In this document: positions 51,634-60,076 of the stretch, piece by piece
Layout of the letters: each line of letters begins with the position of its first letter
How positions within the stretch are numbered: the first letter of the stretch is position 1
Origin: Microvirga puerhi
Lineage (GTDB): Bacteria; Pseudomonadota; Alphaproteobacteria; Rhizobiales; Beijerinckiaceae
Assembly (NCBI RefSeq): GCF_020089865.1
Contig: NZ_JAIRBM010000004.1
Span: 1 to 64,000, forward strand
Length of the DNA stretch: 64,000 nucleotides
Direction: 5' to 3'
The notes under the pieces: model-generated
Database searches by the model: none
What the model saw: only the letters and a program-made list of their open reading frames with translations
Told to the model about the DNA's origin: nothing
Made by a program: the position numbers and the translations under genes

Positions 51634-52380
51634 TCAGAACAGGCTGCCCTGCTCGTCTTCGTCGCTGGAGCGCGGCTTCGACCGACGCTTCTCCGCAACA
51701 GGAGCGGCTTCCGGTGCGGGCAGTGGCTCTTGCAGATCCGGATCGTCATTTTCGACCTTGTTCACCCTGCGGCTGACCGGAACCATGTCGAGCCACTCCT
51801 CCGGGCAAGGGCGCACGAGCTTCAGGGCATGGCTCGCATTCTCGTCGCGCACGTCCAGCCACGCACCGATATCCTTGCCTGAAAGAATCACCGGCATCCG
51901 GTCATGCACGGCGGAGAGCACGCCGTTGGCGTCCGTCGTCACGATGGCCGCCGTATCGATCTCGCCGCCGGCCGGATCGGTATAGGTTTCCCAAAGCCCC
52001 GCCAGCGGCATTGGGCGGCGGTTGCGCTGGCGGATCAGAAATGGCGCCTTCTCGCGCCCATGTCGCTGCCACTCATAGAATCCGTCCGCAAGAAAGATGC
52101 AGCGCCGCCGCTTCAGGGCAGCCTTGAAGGTCGGCTTGGTTTCAAGGGTTTCGCCCCGCGCATTGATGACAAGCGGAAAGTCCTTGGGGTCCTTTGCCCA
52201 GGAAGGCAGGAATCCCCAGCGTACCAGCCTGAAATGGCGCTCCCCCCTCTCCTCCAGGACGATCGGAACGGGCTGCGTCGGAGCGACATTGTAGCGCGGC
52301 GGAAAGTTGGGCTGTTCCGGATAGCCGAAAATCTCGCGATAGACCTCCGGAGGCAAAGTCACTGCATAGCGGCCGCACAT
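51634..52380 (-). CDS. SRAP/HMCES-family protein (YedK-like)
   Basis: Encodes 248 aa. The catalytic Cys2 is in MCGRYAVTLP, followed by PRYNVAPTQPVPIV, NARGETLETKPTF, the Glu of ADGFYEWQ and the His of AVHDRMPVIL. The family shields abasic sites in single-stranded DNA by a thiazolidine crosslink through Cys2. The C-terminal 40 residues are charged and probably disordered. It lies 10 bp after the CorA gene on the same strand. Confidence 0.92.
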   Translation of the reverse strand: MCGRYAVTLPPEVYREIFGYPEQPNFPPRYNVAPTQPVPIVLEERGERHFRLVRWGFLPSWAKDPKDFPLVINARGETLETKPTFKAALKRRRCIFLADGFYEWQRHGREKAPFLIRQRNRRPMPLAGLWETYTDPAGGEIDTAAIVTTDANGVLSAVHDRMPVILSGKDIGAWLDVRDENASHALKLVRPCPEEWLDMVPVSRRVNKVENDDPDLQEPLPAPEAAPVAEKRRSKPRSSDEDEQGSLF

Positions 52381-52390
52381 GAGGACGTCC

Positions 52391-53380
52391 TTAGAGCCAA
52401 CGTTTCCAACGGAAGAAGACGTAAGGCAGGATCGCAGCGACGACGATCACCACGATGGCGAAGGGGTAGCCGAGTTTCCAATGCAACTCGGGCATGATCT
52501 GGAAATTCATTCCGTAGATGGATGCCACGAGGGTCGGCGGCAAGAAGATCACCGACACCACCGAGAAGAGCTTGATGATGTCGTTCTGCTCGATGGTGAC
52601 GAGACCAAGTGTCGCGTCGAGAAGAAACTGGAGCTTGTTCGAGAGAAAGGTCGCGTGCTCCTCGATGGACTGAACGTCGCGGATGGTCGTGCGCCATTCA
52701 GCCTGGAACCCTTTCGCCTTCTGTGGGCGCGGCATGCTGGCCGACAGGAACAGGAGCAGGCGCTCGACGGATACCATGCTCTCGCGGACATTCGAGATGA
52801 CATCACCCTTGCGGCCGATGGACTTGAGAGCGGCGCGGAAACTTGCAGCCCGACGCGTCCCGAGCCGATCGTTGTCGAAAATCGACTGCGATAGCCGATC
52901 GATCCGTGCCCCGATCTGAGCGAGGATTTCCGCAGCGCGGTCGATAATGGTTTCAATCAATCCGTCGAGCACGGCCTCGGGCTGGGGGCGACAGCCGCCA
53001 GGCTTCATGGCTCGCGCCGTGAACATGGCGAACGAGCGCGGCTCTCCGTAGCGTACGGTCACGAGCGCACGGTCGGTCAGGATGAACGAGACGTCAATGA
53101 GCTTCGGCGTCTCCGTATCGGAACTGCACAGCACGCGTGCCGTCATGTAACGGGCGTTGTTCTCTCGATAGAGAATTTCGGACGGCTCGATATCGGCCAT
53201 CTCTTCCCGGGTCGGGATCTCGATGGCGAGGTGACGTTCCACAAGGCGATCCTCCTCGCGGGCCGGCTCGATCAGATCGATCCACAAGGCGTCGTCCGGG
53301 ATGGATTCGCCCGGCTGCACGATCTGGCGCTCCAGCGATTCGAACTTTCCATCCTCTGTCGGCTTGTGGACGATGATCAT
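52391..53380 (-). CDS. corA: CorA-family Mg2+/Co2+ transporter
   Basis: Encodes 329 aa from ATG 53380, with GGAGA upstream; TTG 53401 would add 7 residues. A large cytoplasmic domain is followed by two C-terminal helices, the first ending in the selectivity motif YGMNF and the second being YPFAIVVIVVAAILPYVFF. The tail is FRWKRWL. It is a homopentameric channel for Mg2+ (or Co2+). Confidence 0.92.
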   Translation of the reverse strand: MIIVHKPTEDGKFESLERQIVQPGESIPDDALWIDLIEPAREEDRLVERHLAIEIPTREEMADIEPSEILYRENNARYMTARVLCSSDTETPKLIDVSFILTDRALVTVRYGEPRSFAMFTARAMKPGGCRPQPEAVLDGLIETIIDRAAEILAQIGARIDRLSQSIFDNDRLGTRRAASFRAALKSIGRKGDVISNVRESMVSVERLLLFLSASMPRPQKAKGFQAEWRTTIRDVQSIEEHATFLSNKLQFLLDATLGLVTIEQNDIIKLFSVVSVIFLPPTLVASIYGMNFQIMPELHWKLGYPFAIVVIVVAAILPYVFFRWKRWL

Positions 53381-53455
53381 GCCTGTCTCCGTTTGTGACA
53401 AAGGAGCATTAGCGTTTTTTTGTGACAGGTGCGAGTGCGCCGGAGTCTCATCCGC

Positions 53456-54286
53456 TCAGGCATCGTCAGGCACAAAGAAATCCGGCATCAGCGGCTTCGT
53501 CGGGTCGACCCGGTATTTCTCGAAATTCGTCACTCCCTCCTCTTTCAGGAAAGTGTCGTCGATCAGGAACCGGCCAGTAAAGCTCCTCGCTGGCTTCTCG
53601 AAGATGGCATGAGCGGCGTCTGCCAGGATCTCGGGGATCCGGCTCGCCTGCACGATCTCGTCACCGCCGAGCAGATTCTTCACCGCGCTCGTCGCAATCG
53701 TCGTCCGCGGCCACAGGGCATTGACCGCGATCCCCTTTTCCCGCAACTCCCCTGCAAGTCCGAGGACGCACAGGCTCATGCCGTATTTCGCGAGCGAATA
53801 GGCCAGATGCGGCGCGAACCACTTCTCTTTCATGTCGAGGGGCGGCGACAGCATCAAGATATGGGGATTCTCAGCCTTCTCCAGGTGGGGGATCGCATAT
53901 TTCGACACCATGAAGGTGCCGCGCGTGTTGATCTGATGCATCAGATCGAAGCGCTTCATGTCGATTTGCAGCGTGCGGCTGAGATTGATGGCGCTCGCGT
54001 TGTTCACCACGATATCGAGCCCGCCGAAGGCCTCCACCGTCGTAGCGATAGCACCCTTGACCGCATCTTCGTCACGGACATCGACCATGAGGGGCAATGC
54101 CCTACCACCCGCCTTCTCGATCTCCGCTGCGGCGGTATAGATCGTACCCGGCAGCTTGGGATGCGGCTCCGCCGTCTTCGCGGCGATCACTATATTGGCG
54201 CCGTCCTGTGCGGCTCTCAAGCCGATCGCGAGACCGATGCCGCGGGACGCGCCGGTGATGAAGAGGGTCTTGTCTTTCAGGCTCAT
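53456..54286 (-). CDS. Short-chain dehydrogenase (HSDL2-like)
   Basis: Encodes 276 aa from ATG 54286, with GAGGTGA upstream. Motifs: TGASRGIGLAIG, VVNNASAINL and the active site Tyr-x3-Lys in AYSLAKYGM. The FIDDTFLKEEG-like end (LIDDTFLKEEGVTNFEKYRV) is typical of the HSDL2 group of hydroxysteroid-dehydrogenase-like proteins. The gene lies 4 bp after the acyl-CoA dehydrogenase gene, so a role in fatty-acyl breakdown is likely. Confidence 0.9.
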   Translation of the reverse strand: MSLKDKTLFITGASRGIGLAIGLRAAQDGANIVIAAKTAEPHPKLPGTIYTAAAEIEKAGGRALPLMVDVRDEDAVKGAIATTVEAFGGLDIVVNNASAINLSRTLQIDMKRFDLMHQINTRGTFMVSKYAIPHLEKAENPHILMLSPPLDMKEKWFAPHLAYSLAKYGMSLCVLGLAGELREKGIAVNALWPRTTIATSAVKNLLGGDEIVQASRIPEILADAAHAIFEKPARSFTGRFLIDDTFLKEEGVTNFEKYRVDPTKPLMPDFFVPDDA

Positions 54287-54290
54287 GACA

Positions 54291-56072
54291 TCACCTCGCG
54301 AGGGCAACGGCAGCGTCCTGAACGAAGCCTGCGCCGCTCAGGATTTGGTCCTCAAGTCCCCTCGCGCCAACTGCGATGTTCTCGGCGAAGAACCGACAAA
54401 GGGCGATACGGCTTCCCTGGGCCGGATCGCTATCGCCCTCTCCCATCATACGATTGGCGGCGAGGGCCGCATCGGCCAGGGCGGCTCCGCCCTGCGCAAG
54501 GGCAAAGAGACGCAGATAGGGCGTTGCACCCGCGAGCGCCTCCGTTGGCACATTTGCAAGGACCAGTTTCAGGAGATGGCCGGTCGCCCGGTCGAGGCTC
54601 TCGACGGCGTCTCGCAGGCGCGGCGCCGTATTGCCGAACAGCGGTGTTCCCTCCTTCATCAGGCGCGTCACCGTGGTGCGCATGGCGGCGATCTGCGCCC
54701 GGACCGTGTCGCCGCCGGAGAGCGGCAACTTGCGCATGACGAGATCGATGGCCTGAATGCCGTTGGTGCCTTCATAAATCGGGGCGATGCGTGCATCGCG
54801 CAGATGTTGCGCCGCGCCCGTCTCTTCCACGTAGCCCATTCCTCCATGAACCTGGACACCGATGGATGCTACCTCGACCCCGACATCCGTCGAGAAGGCC
54901 TTGGCGACCGGCGTGAGAAGGGACGCGCGTTCCTGCGCTCTGCGGCGAGAGGCTTCCCCCGGCTCCCGATGGGCGCGGTCGATGGCGGCTGCGGTCATGT
55001 AGCAGATTGCCCGCGAGGCGGCTGTGAGCGCCTTCATGGTCAGAAGGTTGCGTTGCACATCAGGATAATCGACGATGGGGCTCGTTCCATCGCCAGCAGC
55101 GCCCGGCGCTCGGCCCTGCCGCCGTTCCTTGGCATAGGCAAGCGCCTGCTGATAGGCGCGTTCGGCAATCGCGACGCCCTGCAGCCCGACCGCCAGACGG
55201 GCATTGTTCATCATCGTGAACATGCAGTTGAGGCCACGGTTTTCCTCGCCGAGGAGCCAACCTATGGCTCCTTCATGGTCTCCGAATACCATGGTGCAGG
55301 TCGGCGAGCCGTGGATGCCGAGCTTGTGCTCGATCCCGGCGCAGCGCAGATCGTTGCGTGCGCCATCCGGCAGAAATTTCGGAACCAGAAAAAGCGAGAT
55401 TCCCCGCGTTCCGGCCGGAGCGTCGGGCAGGCGCGCCAGAACCAGATGGACGATATTGTCCGTCAGATCATGCTCGCCATAGGTGATGAAGATCTTCTGG
55501 CCCCGGATCCGGTAAGTGCCGTCGCCTACAGGTTCGGCACGGGAGCGGATCGCCGCGAGATCGGAACCAGCCTGCGGCTCCGTGAGATTCATAGTCGCGG
55601 TCCAGGTGCCGGAGACGAGCTTTTCGAGATAACGTGCACGAAGGTCGTCCGTGCCGTGCGCCACCAGCGCCTCGATGGCCCCCATGGTCAGGATCGGCCC
55701 GATGCCGAAGGCCATGGAAGCGGAATTCCACATCTCGACGCAAGCAGAGTTCAGAAGGGTCGGCAGGCCCTGACCGCCGAAATCGACTGGTCCCGGAAGA
55801 GCGTTCCAACCCGCCTCCGTCCAGGCGGTATAGGCTTCCTTCCACCCCGGAGCTGTCGTGATGATGCCGTCCACCAGAGTCACTCCGTATTTGTCACCCT
55901 CGCGATTGAGAGGGGCAATGACATCGGCAGCGAAGCGACCGGCCTCTTCCAGGATCGTTTCCGCCAAGTCCACGGAAAGGTCGCCGTAAAGCCCGTCCTC
56001 GACAGCACGGTCGAAACCCGCCACATGGCGCATGGTAAAGGCAATATCGGAGACCGGGGCGTGATAGGCCAT
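54291..56072 (-). CDS. Acyl-CoA dehydrogenase, long form (DmdC/AcdA-like)
   Basis: Encodes 593 aa from ATG 56072, with AAAGGGAA upstream. It has the N-terminal extension of the DUF/AcdA-type dehydrogenases, WTATMNLTEPQAGSDLAAIR in the middle domain, GIEHKLGIHGSPTCTMVFGD and the catalytic-base region YEGTNGIQAIDLVMRKLPL, where the Glu is likely. It oxidises an acyl-CoA with FAD. Relatives include 3-methylmercaptopropionyl-CoA dehydrogenase, but long-form family members have many substrates. Operon with the SDR gene. Confidence 0.9.
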   Translation of the reverse strand: MAYHAPVSDIAFTMRHVAGFDRAVEDGLYGDLSVDLAETILEEAGRFAADVIAPLNREGDKYGVTLVDGIITTAPGWKEAYTAWTEAGWNALPGPVDFGGQGLPTLLNSACVEMWNSASMAFGIGPILTMGAIEALVAHGTDDLRARYLEKLVSGTWTATMNLTEPQAGSDLAAIRSRAEPVGDGTYRIRGQKIFITYGEHDLTDNIVHLVLARLPDAPAGTRGISLFLVPKFLPDGARNDLRCAGIEHKLGIHGSPTCTMVFGDHEGAIGWLLGEENRGLNCMFTMMNNARLAVGLQGVAIAERAYQQALAYAKERRQGRAPGAAGDGTSPIVDYPDVQRNLLTMKALTAASRAICYMTAAAIDRAHREPGEASRRRAQERASLLTPVAKAFSTDVGVEVASIGVQVHGGMGYVEETGAAQHLRDARIAPIYEGTNGIQAIDLVMRKLPLSGGDTVRAQIAAMRTTVTRLMKEGTPLFGNTAPRLRDAVESLDRATGHLLKLVLANVPTEALAGATPYLRLFALAQGGAALADAALAANRMMGEGDSDPAQGSRIALCRFFAENIAVGARGLEDQILSGAGFVQDAAVALAR

Positions 56073-56161
56073 CGTGTTCCCTTTCGGCGGAGGGCTTTTG
56101 ATATTGACGCAAGTTGCTGCGCAGCTAAACCCGCCCAGCGACAGAGAGGGATAGTTTAGAC

Positions 56162-57148
56162 GTGAACGATCAAGGGTCAATGGTGACGGAACGTCTCCAG
56201 CCGGACGCTTTAGGCCTCTCCCGAGCAGCGGCAATCCTCAAGAAGGGCGAGCTCGTCGCGTTCCCGACGGAAACTGTCTATGGCCTTGGTGCCGACGCGA
56301 CGAATGCAGAAGCGGTCGCCAGAATCTACGCCGCTAAAGAGCGCCCAAGCTTCAATCCATTGATCGCCCACGTGGACAGCTATTCCACGGCCCTTGATCA
56401 AGGCATTTTCGATGATGCGGCCCGCCTGCTGGCCGAAGCCTTCTGGCCGGGACCACTGACCCTCGTGGTTCCTTGTGCATCGACCTGCACAGTGTCAGAC
56501 CTTGCCCGCGCCGGCCTCGACAGTGTGGGACTCCGGGTTCCGGCCCATCCTCTTGCCCACGCGCTTCTCGCGGCCGTCGGCCGCCCGGTCGCCGCCCCGT
56601 CTGCCAATCGCTCGGGGCGTGTCAGCCCGACGGCCGCAGACCACGTTCTCGGCGATCTCGATGGGCGGATCAGCGCGGTTCTCGATGGTGGCGAGACACC
56701 GGTCGGCGTCGAGTCGACGATCGTCTCTTGCCTCGACGGCGTTCCGCGCCTGCTGCGTCCCGGCGGCGTGACGCGGGAATCCATCGAGGCCGTGATCGGG
56801 CGAAAGCTCGAGACTGCCTCCGAACCGGGCGACAATCCTGTGGCTCCGGGGATGCTTGCATCTCATTACGCGCCGCGTGCTCGCGTGCGCCTCGGCGCCA
56901 CCACGATCCATCCCGGCGAAGCGGCCCTCCTGTTCGGCCCCAACCTGCCGGCAGGCAGCAAGGATGCTGCGGCAATTCTTAACTTGAGCGAAAGCGGCGA
57001 CCTCGCCGAGGCCGCCGCCCATCTCTTCTCGTTCTTGAGACGTCTCGACGTCACCGGTGCGGGCGTGATCGCCGTCTCCCCCATTCCGGAAATCGGGCTC
57101 GGGGAGGCGATCAACGACCGTCTCCAGCGGGCTGCGGCGGAACGATAG
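56162..57148 (+). CDS. L-threonylcarbamoyladenylate synthase (Sua5/YrdC family)
   Basis: Encodes 328 aa from GTG 56162; ATG 56180 (MVTERLQPDALG) is also possible. The YrdC domain has ELVAFPTETVYGLGADATN, KERPSFNPLIAHV, WPGPLTLVVP and PSANRSGRVSPT, and the C-terminal Sua5 domain begins near residue 225 (APGMLASHYAPRARVRL). It makes the activated intermediate for t6A37 modification of tRNAs. It is divergent from the acyl-CoA dehydrogenase gene. Confidence 0.93.
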   Translation: MNDQGSMVTERLQPDALGLSRAAAILKKGELVAFPTETVYGLGADATNAEAVARIYAAKERPSFNPLIAHVDSYSTALDQGIFDDAARLLAEAFWPGPLTLVVPCASTCTVSDLARAGLDSVGLRVPAHPLAHALLAAVGRPVAAPSANRSGRVSPTAADHVLGDLDGRISAVLDGGETPVGVESTIVSCLDGVPRLLRPGGVTRESIEAVIGRKLETASEPGDNPVAPGMLASHYAPRARVRLGATTIHPGEAALLFGPNLPAGSKDAAAILNLSESGDLAEAAAHLFSFLRRLDVTGAGVIAVSPIPEIGLGEAINDRLQRAAAER

Positions 57149-57169
57149 AACGAACTCGACCTCCCCGGA

Positions 57170-57769
57170 TCAGCCTGCGATTTTGTTAGTGATCTGCGCC
57201 ACGTGGCGGCCCTGATAACGGGCGGCCTCGAGTTCGACCTGGCTCGGCTGACGCGACCCATCGGCGCCGGCGATGGTCGACGCACCATAAGGCGAGCCTC
57301 CCTTCACTTCCTCGACACCCATCTGACCGGCGAAGGCGTAGGGCAGCCCGACGATGATGAAACCGAGGTGCAGGAGCACGGGGTGGAAGGTGAGGATCGT
57401 CGATTCCTGGCCGCCGTGCTGGGTCGCGCTCGAAGCAAACACCGATCCGACCTTGCCGACGAGCGCCCCGCTCGCCCAGAGGGCGCCGGTCTGGTCGAGG
57501 AAGTTCTTCATCTGGGCTGTCATGTTGCCGTAGCGGGTCGGCGTGCCGAAGATGATCGCATCGTATTGCGGAAGCTCATCGACCGTCGCGATGGGGGCTG
57601 GCTGATCGAGCTTGTAATGTGCGTTTTTGGCGACCTGTTCGGGTACGAGTTCCGGAACACGCTTCACGACGACCTCGGCGCCTGCCTCGCGGACGCCTTC
57701 GGCAACCGCGTAGGCCATCTTCTCGATATGCCCCCAAGTCGAATAGTAAAGAACCAGAACCTTGGCCAT
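57170..57769 (-). CDS. wrbA: NAD(P)H:quinone oxidoreductase, WrbA type
   Basis: Encodes 199 aa. The flavodoxin-like FMN site is [13 protein letters not shown] at the N-terminus, with [32 protein letters not shown] ([16 protein letters not shown]) and [13 protein letters not shown]. It makes two-electron reductions of quinones and protects against oxidative stress. Divergent from a LysR gene whose promoter region carries a strong inverted repeat. Confidence 0.93.
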   Translation of the reverse strand: MAKVLVLYYSTWGHIEKMAYAVAEGVREAGAEVVVKRVPELVPEQVAKNAHYKLDQPAPIATVDELPQYDAIIFGTPTRYGNMTAQMKNFLDQTGALWASGALVGKVGSVFASSATQHGGQESTILTFHPVLLHLGFIIVGLPYAFAGQMGVEEVKGGSPYGASTIAGADGSRQPSQVELEAARYQGRHVAQITNKIAG

Positions 57770-57889
57770 CAGATCCTCCGAAATGCCTTGATGAGATGAT
57801 GCAGGACAACGCGCCGGGCACGCAGGAGGGCGTGCCGGTCGAAATCATCCACCGCAATTGCTATGGTTACGCAGGATAATCTTTCCAGA

Positions 57890-57915
57890 CTGCAAGACTA
57901 GTGTTAGTCTTGCAG
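57890..57915. promoter_or_regulatory. Perfect 11-4-11 inverted repeat in the wrbA-lysR gap
   Basis: CTGCAAGACTA, GTGT, TAGTCTTGCAG: 11-bp perfect arms. It lies 121 bp upstream of wrbA and 27 bp upstream of the LysR start at 57942. Probable LysR operator acting on both genes; a related smaller site follows at 57924. Confidence 0.7.
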
Positions 57916-57923
57916 GACCTACC

Positions 57924-57937
57924 TTGCACGGATGCAA
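57924..57937. promoter_or_regulatory. Smaller inverted repeat next to the wrbA-lysR operator
   Basis: TTGCA, CGGA, TGCAA. It repeats the CTTGCA word of the larger element with the same 4-bp centre. It ends 5 bp before the GTG start at 57942, so binding there would block translation or transcription of lysR (autorepression). Confidence 0.45.
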
Positions 57938-57941
57938 AGTC

Positions 57942-58862
57942 GTGGCGAAACAGCACCTTGTCTGGGACGATTTCAGACTCGTGAAGATCATCGCCGAGGC
58001 CAATGGGCTGGCCGGCGCTGCTGAGCGCCTCGGCGTCAATCACTCCACGGTTTTCCGGCGTCTCGGTCAGATGGAGGATAGCCTCGGCGTCAAGCTCTTC
58101 GAGCGGCACCGGACCGGATATGTCCTGACCCCGGCCGGGGAAGAGATGACGGCGCTCGCCGAGCATATGGAGGAGAACGTCGCGACCTTTACCCGCAAGC
58201 TGGCGGGGCAGGCCGTGGCACCGACGGGAGAGCTCAGGGTGACGACGAACGATACCCTGCTCGTCCACATGCTGACGCCTCTGTTCAATCGCTTTCTCGA
58301 AGCCTGTCCGGAAATGAGGCTGGACGTGGTGCTGGCCAACCAGGCCCTTAACCTCTCGAAGCGCGATGCGGACGTAGCGATCCGCGCAACGGACAACCCG
58401 CCGGAAACTCTCGTGGGCCGGCGTGTCGCAACCATCGCCTGGGCGATCTATGGGCGCAGGCAGGATTTCCCGCAGCCGGTAGACGTGCTGGACAGCCCCA
58501 CCGTTTTCCAACGCCCATGGGTCGCGCTCGGAGACAATCTCTCGACCCTCAAGGCGGCACGCTATGTGCGGGATCGCGTCCCGCACGAGCAGATCGCCTA
58601 CAAGGTCAACACGGTTCTAGGCCTTGCGGAGGCGGTGGAGGTCGGTCTCGGCATCGGGCCCCTGCCCTGCTTCATCGCCGATGCCAAGCCGAATCTGGTG
58701 CGCCTGTCGGACGTCAATCCCGACTTCTCGGCCGGCCTGTGGCTCCTGACCCATCCTGACCTGCGCCAATCGGCGCGCGTTCGGGCATTCATGGACTTCA
58801 TGGCAACAGAGATCGGCCGACACAAGAAATGGATCGAAGGAAGCGGTGCCAGAGCGCCCTGA
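57942..58862 (+). CDS. LysR-family regulator divergent from wrbA
   Basis: Encodes 306 aa from GTG 57942, preceded by GGATG; the frame opens at 57858, but that would include the operator. The winged helix has FRLVKIIAEANGLAGAAERL and GVNHSTVFRRLGQMEDSLGV; the ligand domain begins near residue 93. It probably controls wrbA and itself. The last 30 bases (GSGARAP) end 11 bp before the stop of the convergent AcuI-like gene. Confidence 0.88.
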   Translation: MAKQHLVWDDFRLVKIIAEANGLAGAAERLGVNHSTVFRRLGQMEDSLGVKLFERHRTGYVLTPAGEEMTALAEHMEENVATFTRKLAGQAVAPTGELRVTTNDTLLVHMLTPLFNRFLEACPEMRLDVVLANQALNLSKRDADVAIRATDNPPETLVGRRVATIAWAIYGRRQDFPQPVDVLDSPTVFQRPWVALGDNLSTLKAARYVRDRVPHEQIAYKVNTVLGLAEAVEVGLGIGPLPCFIADAKPNLVRLSDVNPDFSAGLWLLTHPDLRQSARVRAFMDFMATEIGRHKKWIEGSGARAP

Positions 58863-58873
58863 GGCGCCGCCGG

Positions 58874-59860
58874 TCATCCGATCTGCACCACGATGCGTCC
58901 GCGCACTTTGCCCTCCATGATTGCTTGGCCCGCATCCACGACCTGATCCAGCGTGATGGTCGTGGTCATCGCTTCGAGCTTGACCAAGTCGAGATCATGC
59001 GCGAGCCGACTCCAGGCCTCCAGACGGAAATTCCGCGGCGTCATCACCGAGTCGATCCCCAGAAGCGATACGCCCCGCAGGATGAACGGCGCCACAGAGC
59101 CTGGCAGATCCATGCCGCCAGCCAAGCCACATGCGGCAATTGCCCCACCGTATTTCGTCATCGAGAGCACATTCGCCAGGACGTGCGATCCAACAGTATC
59201 GACTCCCGCACACCAGCGCTCCTTGCCCAGCGGACGAGCAGGTCCAGTCAGTTCGCTACGCTCGATGACCTCCGCCGCTCCCAAATGTTTCAGATAATCC
59301 GCCTCCTGCGGCCGGCCCGTGGAGGCGATCACATGCCAGCCAGCGCGAGCCAGAAGGGAGATCGCGACGGAACCGACACCACCTGCCGCCCCCGTCACGA
59401 TGGCAGGGCCTCTGTGGCAGCGCAGCCCATGCCGCTCGATGGCGATGAGGCACAGCATGGCCGTGTAACCTGCAGTGCCGATGGCCATGGTCTGTTGGAG
59501 CGTCAATCCTTTGGGCAGATGCAGCAGCCATTCGCCACGAACGCGGACCTTTTCGGCATAGGCTCCGAGATGCGTCTCCCCAAGCCCCCAGCCATTGAGA
59601 ATGACCGAGTCGCCGAGCTTGAAGTCGGGATGGGAAGAATGCTCGACGGTTCCGGCCAGATCCACGCCGGGGATCATCGGAAATCGTCGCACGACCGGAG
59701 CCTTGCCCGTAAGCGCCAGCCCGTCCTTGTAATTAAGCGTGGAATAGGCCACCCGAACGGTGACATCGCCTTCCATCAGATCGGCTTCGTCGAAGTCCCT
59801 CGACCGAACCTGCTGTCCTGTCTCGGTCTTATCGATCACGATCGCTTTGAACGTTCCCAT
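58874..59860 (-). CDS. YhdH/AcuI-type NADPH oxidoreductase (MDR family, acrylyl-CoA reductase)
   Basis: Encodes 328 aa. N-terminal GroES-like domain ([33 protein letters not shown]) and NADPH fold with [16 protein letters not shown]; no zinc ligands are seen. It is the YhdH/AcuI group, which reduces acryloyl-CoA to propionyl-CoA and protects from this electrophile. A DmdC-like acyl-CoA dehydrogenase gene lies 3 kb away, but there are no other DMSP genes, so no DMSP pathway is claimed. Confidence 0.9.
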   Translation of the reverse strand: MGTFKAIVIDKTETGQQVRSRDFDEADLMEGDVTVRVAYSTLNYKDGLALTGKAPVVRRFPMIPGVDLAGTVEHSSHPDFKLGDSVILNGWGLGETHLGAYAEKVRVRGEWLLHLPKGLTLQQTMAIGTAGYTAMLCLIAIERHGLRCHRGPAIVTGAAGGVGSVAISLLARAGWHVIASTGRPQEADYLKHLGAAEVIERSELTGPARPLGKERWCAGVDTVGSHVLANVLSMTKYGGAIAACGLAGGMDLPGSVAPFILRGVSLLGIDSVMTPRNFRLEAWSRLAHDLDLVKLEAMTTTITLDQVVDAGQAIMEGKVRGRIVVQIG

Positions 59861-60030
59861 TCCGCTCCTCCGCCTCGTCCCTCCATTTGTGGCGTCACGG
59901 TGGACAAGGGCAAGGATGCAACGCAGGAATTCCGACGAAGGGGGAAGATCAAAGAATTGGCTTCCGATCCTTTATGCCCCTTGGCTCCCTCGGACCGGCG
60001 GAATGTGGATTCGGGAGATATGAAATCGGG

Positions 60031-60064
60031 AAAAGGCTGGACAGGCCGCCATCGACCGTCCAGC
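60031..60064 (-). terminator. Intrinsic terminator after the RTX protein gene
   Basis: GCTGGAC (60036-60042) and GTCCAGC (60058-60064) form a 7-bp stem; on the minus strand it is followed by CTTTTCCC. It lies 13 bp past the stop at 60077. Confidence 0.65.
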
Positions 60065-60076
60065 TCTTTCTGCCTC

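Noticed and set aside
53429..54739. A 436-codon plus-strand frame
   Set aside because: It is antisense to the SDR and the end of the acyl-CoA dehydrogenase genes; no domain is recognised.
54156..56159. A 667-codon open frame on the plus strand
   Set aside because: It is exactly antisense to the acyl-CoA dehydrogenase gene; the translation is Arg/Gly-rich with no motifs. Long antisense frames are common in GC-rich genomes.
54291..59860. A DMSP breakdown pathway from the DmdC-like and AcuI-like genes
   Set aside because: They are not in one operon and no dmdA, dmdB, ddd-type or other DMSP gene is present; both families have wider roles.
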